NCBI GenBank assembly: GCA_016929905.1
Contig: JAFGHX010000412.1
Coordinates: 1-64,000, forward strand
Length of the DNA: 64,000 nucleotides
From: Kiritimatiellia bacterium
GTDB taxonomy: Bacteria > Verrucomicrobiota > Kiritimatiellia > JAFGHX01
Direction of reading: 5' to 3'
Translations under genes and position numbers: made by a program
The notes under the pieces: generated by a model
The model's database searches: none
What the model was told of the DNA's origin: nothing
What the model saw: only the letters and a program-made list of their open reading frames with translations
Shown here: positions 27,701 to 36,000 of the stretch, in pieces
How positions within the stretch are numbered: the first letter of the stretch is position 1
Layout: the number at the start of each line of letters is the position of its first letter

Positions 27701-28600
27701 CTGGAAAGCCTGTTGGCGTTGCTTCGCAATGCCGATGGGGCCGTCCGCGCGCGGGCGGCCGCCGTGTTGGGGGAGCTGGGCAACGCGGTGGCGACGCCGC
27801 GGGTGATTGAAGGGCTGGTGATGCTACTGCGGGACCCGGACGCAGGGGGTTCCGTCCGCTCGCGGGCGGCCGAGGCGTTGGGGCGGCTGGGGAGCGCGGC
27901 GGCCACGCCACGGGTGATCGAAGGGTTGGGGATGCTACTGCGGGACCGGGACGCAGGGGGTTCCGTCCGCTCGCGGGCGGCAGAGGCGCTGGGGCGGCTG
28001 GGGAGCGCGGCGGCCATGCCACGGGTGATCGAAGGGTTGGTGGCGTTGCTGCAGGACCCTCGCTCCGGGCCTTCAGTTCGCTATCGAGTGGTCCGGGCGT
28101 TGGCTGATTTGGGTGGTGCGGCGGCCACGCCGCTCGTCTTGGACGCGCTCCTCGCCCTTTTGCCAGAGAAGGACTCGATACACTTAGGGGCTGCGCGCGC
28201 GCTGGGACGCCTGGGTAGCGCCGTGGCCACGCCCTCGGTGTTGGCGACACTGCTGGCGTTGCTGCGGGGACCAGGTTGTTCCCTATGCTGTCTGGAAGCC
28301 GAAGAGGCGCTGGCTGGTTTCGCTAGTGCGGCGGCGAAGTCAGCGGTCCTAGAAAGGCTGTTCATGCTATTTCACAATGATGATGAGGCCGTCCGCTCGC
28401 GCGCGGCCAAGTTGGCGGCCCGTCTGGGCAGCGCGGCGGCCACGCCGTGGGGGATCCAAAGGTTGGTCGCATTGCTGCACGATGAGACGGCGCGAGGCTG
28501 CGCGGCATATGTGCTCGATAGCCTCGTCGGCAAAGGACTGCGCATATTCCGCGACAACGGCCTATACTCTCGTACCGTCTATGAATTGTCCAGCTATTGA
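24761..28600 (+). CDS. NACHT ATPase with expanded HEAT-repeat arm (NLR-like), copy 2
   Basis: 1279 residues from ATG at 24761, with GAGAGG 6 nt upstream and 82 nt after copy 1. The N-terminus (SATLRQLLEVRSAVARDTSSY) is clearly related to copy 1 and to the broken copy at 28915. NACHT domain: Walker A GDPGFGKT (133-140), Walker B CVLLLDAWDEVP (about 219-230), sensor RILLTSRIVGYG. A helical arm with LIDKKAWLPAWEQVVVLL and PTPTNPTGDD is shared with copy 1. HEAT repeats run from about 645 to 1255. Several units are almost identical, for example ATPRVIEGLVMLLRDPDAGG and ATPRVIEGLGMLLRDRDAGG, also at DNA level. This indicates recent tandem expansion, as seen in rapidly evolving recognition arms. There is no fused effector. 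Confidence 0.87.
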   Translation: MSATLRQLLEVRSAVARDTSSYLRDLAARAAELPKYFPAHLRSPDASVTPFDTVRQMVQVVEDRSAFERWMAEERERTRAAGIDLDRVAYKPARARVELGEERDVDPERHECPPPIPWDEHAARRWHRAVILGDPGFGKTWLLRFEARRLARQALRQLEDRSVSLEDLDLPIHVRLSDLNQWLPDHPESVRDFVRGLIGHGRSERFIEFVGQKLAGERCVLLLDAWDEVPVEVPERGQQIARKPHLRQWLSDVLKALSEICPKPRILLTSRIVGYGESPIPGIQELELLAWDQPQIEAFVGTWFGEGADAAREFLAMLQTNHQVQGLSRIPLMLTLMCRAWQEGGGHTRTAGEADAKAGHDFPSRRVELYERCLRGLLRDWKREDKQQEGVQVSDGWVDAVLEMLGSVSFVLFKEGYEQFSESVLRTKMVPVLESLRPTHELHGRDAASLIADLKRDGVLITAGESANAPLLFLHRTFQEYLSASELARQANKEGWAAISRLIDKKAWLPAWEQVVVLLAGMLVEPAPLLEMLRNPAPTPTNPTGDDVHRGRLALAARCIPELPPRRRTYCGDLVDRVTAEICTFLLTHHIPRPWRTCAHLCLALPAIAQVNGRIRGLPCLTFLAQRLVNGQADRDLISTLVLVQLMGRAAATPPILDALRALLRRGDSVVRNRVAYLLGFLGSAAATPPVVESLAILVYDSDLHVSELALWALWRMGSAAATPWVIRKLLALLSVPDIAPGIVRSRAAEVLGGLGSSAATPWVLHRLLGLLAVPDDGVRSQAAEVLGGLGSAAATPPVIEGLVMLLRDPHAGVSVCWSVAEALGRLGSTAATPQVIQELLALLRDSEGGVEVRSRAAEALGQLGSTAATPQVIQGLLALLRDSEAGVEVRSQVAEALGRLGSAAATAQAIETLMALLPEKDTMHLGAARALGRLGSAAATPLVLQALLELLRGPGCPKCCKEAKQVLVGLGSAAATPAVLESLLALLRNADGAVRARAAAVLGELGNAVATPRVIEGLVMLLRDPDAGGSVRSRAAEALGRLGSAAATPRVIEGLGMLLRDRDAGGSVRSRAAEALGRLGSAAAMPRVIEGLVALLQDPRSGPSVRYRVVRALADLGGAAATPLVLDALLALLPEKDSIHLGAARALGRLGSAVATPSVLATLLALLRGPGCSLCCLEAEEALAGFASAAAKSAVLERLFMLFHNDDEAVRSRAAKLAARLGSAAATPWGIQRLVALLHDETARGCAAYVLDSLVGKGLRIFRDNGLYSRTVYELSSY
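27220..28240 (+). repeat. Near-identical 111-bp coding repeats in the HEAT arm
   Basis: Units of 37 codons recur with little DNA divergence: a pair near 27240-27460 (CCGCAGGTGATTCAGGxGxTG core) and a set near 27790-28030 (CGGGTGATYGAAGGGYTGG core). A longer block starting CTTTTGCCAGAGAAGGAC recurs at about 27510 and 28155, with LLxGPGC-x2-CC following in each case. This pattern fits duplication of multi-repeat segments. Confidence 0.75.
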
Positions 28601-28914
28601 CGAGCCAGGACGCGGTTCGCATTGAGCCATGCGACTGTTTATGTCGGGGTATGAACGCGAAGGGGGAAAGCGGAATTTCTGACAAGCGGTCAGAGAATTG
28701 GCGGCTGGCGTGTCGCTTGACCCCAAGCCGGTATTACGGGACAGCAGGGGGGAACCCGAGCCATACCCGAAGATGCAGGTGCCTTTGCTCGAAACCGGGA
28801 GAGTCGGGTGTGTGCGAGTGATGTTGTCCCCGCGCGGGGGTTCCTCACGCCCAATCGGACGCAGGTGCTCGCCGACCCCGTTTTGCCGATTCTCTCAGGA
28901 TCTCAGGGGGGGGA
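28601..28914. other. Spacer between NACHT copy 2 and the broken copy 3
   Basis: No gene supported. It contains one GC palindrome-like stretch near 28825 (TCCCCGCGCGGGGG) that recalls a CRISPR repeat but occurs once only, and a G-run just before the broken NACHT start. Confidence 0.5.
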
Positions 28915-29310
28915 ATGCAGGCGACGCTGAAACAACTGATCTCAGTCCGTTTCGGGCTGGCCCGGGATACCCCGGCGTATCTCAGGGACGTAGCGGCGCG
29001 CGCCTCGGAGTTACCGAAGCATTTCCCGCAACATCTGCGTTCCCCCGACGCGGGCGGGACGCCATTCGACACGGTCCGCCAGATGGTGCAGCTTGTGCAA
29101 GACCGGTCCGCCTTCGAGCGGTGATTGGCGGAGGAACGGGAACGTACGCATGCGGCAGGGCTCGATTGGCACCGGGATGCTACAAACCTGCCCGTGCGCG
29201 CATGGAGTCAGGCAAAGAGGAGGACGATGGCCGGGAACTCTATGACTACCCTCCACCGATCCCTTGGGACGAACATGCGGCCGGGCGGTGGCATCGCGCG
29301 GCCGTGCAAC
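28915..29310 (+). pseudogene. Decayed third NACHT copy, N-terminal fragment
   Basis: The first 70 codons closely match NACHT copy 2 (TPFDTVRQMVQLVQDRSAFER). The next codon pair, TGG ATG in copy 2, is TGA TTG here, an in-frame stop at 29122-29124. Similarity resumes as LAEERERTHAAGLDW, then shifts frame (YKPARARMESGKEE, YPPPIPWDEHAAGRWHRA) and ends before the Walker A motif near 29310. No HEAT arm remains. The radical SAM gene ends 44 nt further on the opposite strand. It is a dead duplicate that shows gene turnover at this locus. Confidence 0.85.
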
Positions 29311-29353
29311 CGGTGGTGCCACCGCAGGGCTCGCCGCGCTTTCGGTTCGCGCG

Positions 29354-30445
29354 CTACCCTGCCAACGCGGCGACGGGCTCTCGCTCCCGCGCCCAGATCC
29401 TGTCCCAGATCTCGAGGTTCTGCTCATGGCGGTTGCAGATCACGGAGGCGCAGTCGATGCCCGGCCGAATGCGGCGGACGGCGGCTTGGCGCAAGTCTTC
29501 GAATTCCGGGCTGCCGAGTTCCACCTCGCCCAGATCGGCGACGAAGAAGCGCGGGTCCGCTCGCCAGAAAGTGCAGGCCCACACGCGGCCGGGCTCGGGC
29601 GGGGTGACGATCAGCCGCGATGCCGCGCAGTAGTAGCAGGCGGGGTACGGTTTCGAGGTGTCCGGCGTGACGTTCGTGGCCAGGAACCGCAAGTGCCACG
29701 GAGAGACGTGAACCGCCGGACCTGACGTGGCTTGGTCCGAGAGCGTTTGGACGGCGTCCAGCGCGGCGCGCCGCGCCGGCACGCTCATGGGCAGAACGTC
29801 GATGCCGTTGAGTCCCGTCTTGGGGCGTACATAGAAGTCCTGGGCGCCGACTGCGGCGGCGATGCGGTACGCCTTCTTTATTTCGGCGGCGTTCGCCTCT
29901 TCCAGCAGAAAGCTTACGCCGAGATGCACCGCACTGCCTCCTTCGGTGAGGCGGCGCATGCCGACAACAACCTTGCCGAAGTAACCCTTGGCACGATGCA
30001 GTTTCTCGTGCGTCGGCGCCGTGCCGCTGTTCAGCGAGACGCGCACGGTCACCTGCGCACGCGTGGCCGCTTCACGCAGCGCGCCGGCGACGTAGGGTTT
30101 GTGCAGGAAGCTGCCGTTCGTGACCACATTGATCCTGCAGGCGCACTGGGCGGCATGGCGCACGACATCGGGAAAGCCCGCGTGGGAGCTCGGTTCCCCG
30201 CCGTAGAGCAAGACCTCTTCACCGCCGCCCTGGCGGACGAATTGGGAGATGAGCTTGCATGCCGTTTCCGTACGGAACGCCCGGCCCTGGCTTGCGCACA
30301 GCGGCGTGTGCTCGATGCAGCCGGGGCATCGGAAGTTGCACGCATGCGTGATGTCCAACGTCATGCTGGTCGGGCGCACCGTGTGGGGCGGCCCGGCGGG
30401 AACTTTGCGGATTTCAGCCAGATTCAACGAGTTGCCTGTCGTCAT
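29354..30445 (-). CDS. Radical SAM protein with likely auxiliary iron-sulfur site
   Basis: 363 residues from ATG at 30445 with AAGGAGG upstream; the leader also holds GACCCTACAAG 38 nt before the start. The radical SAM core is clear: the CxxxCxxC motif CNFRCPGC (Cys36, 40, 43) binds the 4Fe-4S cluster, then EEVLLYGGEPSSHAGFPD and NVVTNGSFLHKPYV. C-terminal cysteines (CYYCAAS, WACTF, DCASVIC) suggest a SPASM or twitch-like auxiliary cluster, common in enzymes that modify peptides. Substrate is unknown. The upstream same-strand neighbour is the NAGPA-like gene. The shared leader motif links it to the 61-residue peptide/ThiF pair at 16-17.6 kb. A peptide-maturation role is reasonable but unproven. 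Confidence 0.88.
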   Translation of the reverse strand: MTTGNSLNLAEIRKVPAGPPHTVRPTSMTLDITHACNFRCPGCIEHTPLCASQGRAFRTETACKLISQFVRQGGGEEVLLYGGEPSSHAGFPDVVRHAAQCACRINVVTNGSFLHKPYVAGALREAATRAQVTVRVSLNSGTAPTHEKLHRAKGYFGKVVVGMRRLTEGGSAVHLGVSFLLEEANAAEIKKAYRIAAAVGAQDFYVRPKTGLNGIDVLPMSVPARRAALDAVQTLSDQATSGPAVHVSPWHLRFLATNVTPDTSKPYPACYYCAASRLIVTPPEPGRVWACTFWRADPRFFVADLGEVELGSPEFEDLRQAAVRRIRPGIDCASVICNRHEQNLEIWDRIWAREREPVAALAG

Positions 30446-30482
30446 GACACATGCCTCCTTGTCGGTCGAACGCCTCAAAGGT

Positions 30483-30493
30483 CTTGTAGGGTC
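30483..30493 (-). promoter_or_regulatory. Leader motif GACCCTACAAG, copy 2
   Basis: Located 38 nt upstream of the radical SAM start and followed by ACCTTTGAGG. It matches copies at 17601 and 31914 exactly over 11 bp. Confidence 0.5.
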
Positions 30494-30598
30494 TCCATCG
30501 TTCCGCGTGCCTCGTCCCCCCCCTTTCAGGAACTGCGCCGCATCACCATGCTGCGCCGCAGGCTGCTCACTGTTGCTGCGTTGCATCTGAAACCACCT

Positions 30599-31873
30599 CT
30601 AGCCACGCGGCTGACCCGCTCGACGCGTCCAGACCAGGCTGGCCGCGATGCGGGCCCTGTAATTGAAGCTGGCCTTGTAGTAGAAGTGCTGGTTCGTTCG
30701 TACGGCGAGTTGCGGATCAGCGCCTTCGTCGAGCCCGATAGCCCATTCTGCGCCATAGTGGTGCATCAGGAGGCCGGCTTCTGTGACGGTAGAGCCAGAC
30801 CGGGTAGAGACGCCTTCGATCTGAAGATTCACCCAGTTCTTTCGTTCCCAATCGAGGCCCAGCAGCGAATGTGGATAACGCGCGGCCAGAAAGCGCACGA
30901 GCATGCGGTCCCCGGGGACGGCGAACTCCCCCCGGCGGCGGACGTCCAATGCGGACTTCATGAGGGTGTATCCACGCGCCTGCGCGTCGTTGAGGATGCT
31001 TTCGACGGACGCGAGTGGCAGGGGCGCCGGCCCATTGTCGGTTTCATACGTCAACGGGATCTCGATCGGTTCGCCGCGAACGGCCTTGACGAGCAGTTCA
31101 GGGTTGGTGCTCAGAAGGGCTTCGCCGAGCAACATCGTCGCGCCGGTCGGCAGGCGGCAGGATAGAAGGCAGACCAGGTGCCGCAGATCACTCCAGCGTG
31201 CCGCGGACTCCTCTGCCTGCAATGGCCGGCCGCCGACGACGACCGGCGGCCCGGTCACCACCAGCCGCAGCGGCGTCCGCGGCGCGGATACGCCGTCAAC
31301 GAGGGTGACGTCGTAGCGGTCGGCGCTGCCAAGGCGGCGGAACCGGACACGGCCGGCCCAAGCGGCGTCGTCCTGCTGGACGCCGAGCGCGACGTATTCA
31401 TGGCCGGCCTCCAGCTTGGGGCGTTCGGTGTCCCTGCAATGAACCTGGAAACCGAGGGCATCGGCTCGGATGGCGACCACGCACTCGTTGTTCATGATCA
31501 CGTCGCCGAAGCTGACCGCGGCGCTAACGGGGCGCCGGTGCCGGGCGAACACACGCTCGAGGTGTTCGGTGAAACTCAGGCAGTCGCAGCGAATCGCACG
31601 GGGGTCGGAGATGCGCGCGCCGTCCCGCCTGATGTAGACCGGGTCGCCTTGCAGGCCGCGGACAATGCCGCACGGATTGAGGTCCGGCGACACGGACGCG
31701 TCCAGCCGGGTGCGCTCCGCGTCGATCTCGGTCACGTGCATGAGTACGGGACGCGCGTTCTGGCCGCGAAAGAGCGCTTGGTGAAGTCGAATGCCTTGGT
31801 GTTTCCACTTGGCGATCTGGCCAATTGGCACGGGGCGCCGTGCCGAGTGCCGGTTTGCGAGTGCGGTCTGCAT
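30599..31873 (-). CDS. Phosphodiester-glycosidase (NAGPA) domain protein
   Basis: 424 residues from ATG at 31873, behind GGGAGG. An in-frame ATG at 31984 has an even better site (AAAGGAGG) and would add 37 residues, so the start is uncertain. N-terminal strands VLMHVTEIDAERTRLDASV and the C-terminal block (YPHSLLGLDWERKNWVNLQ, TVTEAGLLMHHYGAEWAI, GLDEGADPQLAV, about residues 330-395) follow the NAGPA/DUF2233 pattern. In that family the last motif reads ALNLDGGGS; here it is IGLDEGADP, so the glycine-rich turn is changed. Family members remove GlcNAc caps from phosphodiesters or act on cell-wall polymers. There is no signal peptide. With the divergent motif, activity is uncertain. It shares the GACCCTACAAG leader motif with the radical SAM and peptide genes. 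Confidence 0.62.
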   Translation of the reverse strand: MQTALANRHSARRPVPIGQIAKWKHQGIRLHQALFRGQNARPVLMHVTEIDAERTRLDASVSPDLNPCGIVRGLQGDPVYIRRDGARISDPRAIRCDCLSFTEHLERVFARHRRPVSAAVSFGDVIMNNECVVAIRADALGFQVHCRDTERPKLEAGHEYVALGVQQDDAAWAGRVRFRRLGSADRYDVTLVDGVSAPRTPLRLVVTGPPVVVGGRPLQAEESAARWSDLRHLVCLLSCRLPTGATMLLGEALLSTNPELLVKAVRGEPIEIPLTYETDNGPAPLPLASVESILNDAQARGYTLMKSALDVRRRGEFAVPGDRMLVRFLAARYPHSLLGLDWERKNWVNLQIEGVSTRSGSTVTEAGLLMHHYGAEWAIGLDEGADPQLAVRTNQHFYYKASFNYRARIAASLVWTRRAGQPRG

Positions 31874-31913
31874 GCTGGCCTCCCTCTGTTGGTTGCGGGC
31901 TGCGTGTAAAGGG

Positions 31914-31924
31914 CTTGTAGGGTC
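31914..31924 (-). promoter_or_regulatory. Leader motif GACCCTACAAG, copy 3
   Basis: Located 41 nt upstream of the NAGPA-like ATG at 31873 and followed by CCCTTTACACG. If translation begins at 31984, this copy lies inside the coding sequence. Confidence 0.45.
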
Positions 31925-32017
31925 CTCCCGCGCACTGGGCGTGAGGCCCGGAGCGGCGAGTCCGGCGGCAAGGGCCTTGTCCATGGCGTCCTCCTTTTGC
32001 GACTGGGCCTTTGCGGA

Positions 32018-32028
32018 CTTGTAGGGGC
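32018..32028 (-). promoter_or_regulatory. Leader motif variant GCCCCTACAAG, copy 4
   Basis: Located 34 nt upstream of the ATG at 31984, which carries a strong AAAGGAGG site. It differs from the other copies at one base. Its presence supports real initiation at 31984. Confidence 0.42.
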
Positions 32029-32150
32029 GGCGCGCGGGCTCCGTCTCGCGTCACGGCCGGCACGCGGTCGGGCGCTCAGCCTCGAGAAGGGACGTCCCAT
32101 CTTGCGGCGGGCGTAGGCGCGGTGGTACATTGCAGGCGGATGGGCTTTAG

Positions 32151-32325
32151 CCTGATCTATTCATGAACGTCGTCGCGAGGGCGCGGAGATGGCGGCAGAT
32201 CAAGGGGCGCGCGCCGGCGGCCGGGCGAAGGCGTGTCGAGACACGTCTAGGTCGACCGCCGGCACGGAACCCTTTAGATGCCGCCATATCCGCGCCCGCA
32301 GCAGATGGCTCATGAATAGATCAGG
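32151..32325. mobile_element. MITE-like element with 16-bp terminal inverted repeats
   Basis: The element is 175 bp. Perfect 16-bp terminal repeats (CCTGATCTATTCATGA) lie at 32151-32166 and, inverted, at 32310-32325. Similarity continues imperfectly inward for about 40 bp (GGGCGCGGAGATGGCGGCA against GGGCGCGGATATGGCGGCA). Both ends are flanked by TTAG (32147-32150 and 32326-32329), a 4-bp target duplication. It has no coding capacity. A 4-bp duplication would fit mobilisation by an IS1380-like transposase, but no such gene is in the window. Confidence 0.82.
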
Positions 32326-32370
32326 TTAGCATCGGCTGGTTCGCAGGACGCCGGCGTGCGAGGTGCAACT

Positions 32371-32853
32371 ATGACTTGGATGGAATGGCTGGAAGCGCTT
32401 AGTTATCTCGTGACCGTGATCGGTCTTCCCGTGGCGATACTCATCTTCGTATACGAGCAGAGGAAGGAGCGCCAGAACGAGGAATACGAGATTTACCAGC
32501 GCCTGTCGGATGAGTACGGCAACTTTCTCAAGCTCGTCCTTGAAAATGCGGATCTCAACCTCAGCAGGCCGTACACGACCGAGAAGATGACCGAGGAGCA
32601 GACGGAGCGGAAACGGGTTCTGTTCGCGCTGCTTGTGGCGTTGTTTGAGCGCGCGTTCATTATGGTCTACGAAGAGGAGATGTCCAGGCAGAGGCGGCGT
32701 TTGTGGGCGTCGTGGGAAGACTACATGGGCGAATGGTGCCGCCGCGAGGACTTCCGGAACCTGCTGCCGGAGTTGCTGCAAGGCGAAGACCCGGACTTTT
32801 GCTCGCACATCGTGAGTATTGCGGAGCGGGAGCGTGTCGCGATGCGGCCTTGA
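32371..32853 (+). CDS. Small membrane-anchored protein of unknown function
   Basis: 160 residues from ATG at 32371, with GAGG upstream. One N-terminal membrane helix (LSYLVTVIGLPVAILIFVYEQ, about residues 8-28) is followed by a charged helical cytoplasmic domain (RKERQNEEYEIYQRLSDEY, KMTEEQTERKRVLFALLVAL, WASWEDYMGEWCRREDFRNL). This resembles a common class of bacterial proteins with one helix and a conserved tryptophan-rich soluble part, but I cannot name a function. The MITE ends 45 nt before its start, so its upstream region may have been altered by that insertion. The alpha-2-macroglobulin gene follows after 200 nt on the same strand. Confidence 0.72.
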   Translation: MTWMEWLEALSYLVTVIGLPVAILIFVYEQRKERQNEEYEIYQRLSDEYGNFLKLVLENADLNLSRPYTTEKMTEEQTERKRVLFALLVALFERAFIMVYEEEMSRQRRRLWASWEDYMGEWCRREDFRNLLPELLQGEDPDFCSHIVSIAERERVAMRP

Positions 32854-33056
32854 GCCTGCGCGCTGCCGCACAAGGACCGTGACGTTGGCCGGAACCGTCC
32901 CGGAACTCGGCTCCGCGTGGGGTACACAGATGCACGACGCTGTACATTTGCGCGCGCCGCTGCCTTTCGACTTTCCGGCTTTCGGCCTTTTTCCGGGAAC
33001 CCTTTCCCCAATCGGGTAGTCTGAACAGAAGGGTGTCGCAAACGGAGGACAGACTC

Positions 33057-36000
33057 ATGGCCTATGCTCGAGTGGAACCCGAACTGCGGTGGCTGGGCTG
33101 CCGCGGATTCTGGCGAACGGTCGCGGTACTTGCGGTGATCCTGCTGTTGGGCGTTGCCGTCAGGTCGGTGCGGGTCGCGTTAAGGCGCGCCGATCCCGTG
33201 CAGGCGTCGCTGTACGGGCAGGCGGATCTCACGCCGGGCCTGCCGGCCGCTTTCCGCGTGTTCGTGAACGACGGCCGAACCGGCGCGGCGCTCGCCGGCG
33301 CCAAGGTTAACCTCGCGCTCGCCGGGCCGAAAGGGCGGCGCGTCGAGCTCGGCGCGGCCAGGACGGGGCCGGACGGGATCGCGGCCGCGGAAACCGGGCT
33401 GCCGGACGACTTGCCGGCGGGCGAATACACTCTGGAAGCCACGGCCGTTTCCGACGCGGGCAAGACCACGGTGAGCCGCGCCATATCGGTGAAACGCTCG
33501 TACAGAATCCTGATCACGACAGACAAGCCGCTGTATCAGCCCGGCCAGACGATCCACATCCGGACCCTGGCGCTCGCCACCGCGGACCTGCGGCCGGCCG
33601 ACGGCCGGGACGTCGTGCTCGAGGTGCTGGACCCGAAAGGCAACAAGGTCTTCAGGAAGCGGCTGGCCTCCTCGACATTCGGGATCGCGTCGGCCGACTT
33701 CGTGCTGGCCGACCAGGTCAACGAAGGCGACTACACCATTGCCGCGATGATGGGCGACACGACCTCCGAACGCGGGGTTGCCGTGAAACGCTATGTGCTG
33801 CCCAAGTTCCGGATCGACGTGACGGCCGACCGCGGGTTCTACACGCCCGGCCAGACCGCCGTGCTGGATCTGGAGGCGGGCTACACGTTCGGCCAGCCGG
33901 TCGCCGGCGCCGACGTGCGGGTGACGGCCGACGAGTACGTCGAACGGTTCCGCACGTTCGCGCAGGTGCACGGCAAGACCGACGAGAACGGGCGGTACCA
34001 CTTCGAGATTCCGCTCAAGGAATTCTTCGTCGGCCAGGACCTGACGAAGGGCGACGCGCTCGTGAAGCTGACGGCCAAGGTGACCGACGCGGCGCACCAC
34101 GCCCAGGAGAAGACGATCAACCTGACCGTCACCGCCGCCCCGCTCCGGATCGAGGCGTTCCCGGAGAGCGGGGAACTGGTACGCAACGTCGAGAACGTCG
34201 TCTATGTCGTGACGGTCTATCCCGACGGCCGGCCGGCGAAGACGAAGGTGACGCTGGATGGGGAACCGGCCCCGGTGGCGACTACCGAACTGGGAATTGC
34301 CAAGTTGACGGTGACGCCGCGCGAGGCGGCGCTCGCGCTCACGATCACGGCCGAAGACGAGCGCGGCGCGCGCGCGACGGTCACGCGCACCTTGCAGGGC
34401 GGCCGGCGCTCGGACGCGTTCCTGCTGCGTACGGATCGCGCCGTCTACCGGGCGGGGCAGACGGCCAACGTGACGGTGATCTCCGCCGCGCCGTCGGCCC
34501 GGATCTTCCTGGACATCGTGAAGGACCGGCGTACCTGGCTGATGCAGACGATTCAGGTGGAGAACGGGACGGGCGAACTCGCACTCGACTTGCCGCCGGA
34601 CCTCGTCGGGACGGTGGAACTGCACGCCTACAGGCTGTTGCCGGACGGCAACATTGTGCGCGACGCGAAAGTGATCCAGGTGAACCGCCCGGAAGACCTG
34701 CAGTTGAGCGCGACGCTGGAGAAGGCTACGTATCGCCCCGGCGAGAAGGCGCTGCTGAAACTGATCGTGCAGGCGCGCAACGGCGACCCGGTCCAGGCGG
34801 CGCTGAGCCTGGCGGGCGTGGATGAGGCGGTGTTCGCGCTCAGCGATCTTCAGCCGGGCCTCGAGCAGGTCTACTTCGCACTGCAGGACGAGATTCTGAA
34901 GCCGCGCTACGAGATCCACGCGCAGGTGCCCCTCACCCCGGCACAGACGCTTCTTACGCCCGAGGAGCCGGCGCCCGAGACGCAGGAAGCGAGCGCGGTC
35001 CTGTTCTCAGCCGCGCAGGGGAGCGACGGCCCCGCGCGGACGGAAGGGGAGCGCTACAGCCAGAAGCAGGCGGCCGTGCGGCAGGCGCAGAAGCAGCGTG
35101 TGAACGAGCTGAAGCGGGGCGCGTTGTTCTCGCCGTTTGTGCTGTATCTGTTGTTTGGCGTGCCCGTGCTGCTCTACGCCGTGCTGCGGCTGTTCGTGCG
35201 CCGCGCCGTGGCGGACGCCGAGCCGGCCGAGTTGCGCGCGCTGAAACGGGGGATGGGCAGCCTGCTGCGGCGTTGGGTCGGCGCGGTCTATGTTCCGGTC
35301 CTGCTCGCCATGGGGGCCGGGTTCCTGTGTGCCAGCGCCGTCGGCGGATGGGAGTGGCTCGTGCTTGTGCTGCCGGGGATCGGAATGGCGGTGATGCTCG
35401 GGTTGCTGATCGCCGCGGCGCGCCGCGTGCGGCGCTGCCAGGCGGCCGGCGCCACGCCGCTGCTGCGCAAGATGGTGGGTTGCGTGCCGGTAGCCTACAT
35501 GCTTGGGGTCGCGGCTGTTGTGGGCCTTGTCGTCGCGGAGGCGAGCGGAGTCACGAACGACGAACGAGGTATGCTGCACCGGTTGCTGGCAGTCGTGGTC
35601 GTGGCGGCCCTGATGCCCGGCGCGCTGAGCGTCGCCGGCCGCTGCGCCGTGCGCCGCGTATCGGTCGCGCGCTGGTTTGTGCAGTTCCTCGGCGTGCCGT
35701 TGCTGGCCGCGCTGCCCGTGCTGGCGCTGGCCGTGCCGGCGGTGCTCACGCCGCGCCTGATGCGGGCGCGGGGTGCGATGGGCGGCGACATCGTCGAAAT
35801 GGAGAAGGGTATGTTGCGGCAGCAGGACGGCGCCTTCGACGCGATGGTTTTTGCCGCCGCCATGCCGGCACCCGGCATGGCGCCCGCACCCGACGCGGTC
35901 CTGGCAGAATCGGCCTCCGCGGGCGAGGCGCCGGCACTCAAGGCGCCCACCCGCATCCGCCGGTATTTCCCCGAAACGCTGTTCTGGTTGCCGCAGCTCA

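Noticed and set aside
28820..28850. CRISPR-like repeat TCCCCGCGCGGGGG
   Set aside because: It occurs once, with no spaced repeats on either side and no cas genes in the window.
31524..32130. Arg-rich minus-strand frames over the NAGPA-like gene
   Set aside because: Shadow frames; the NAGPA-like frame has the family pattern and good starts.
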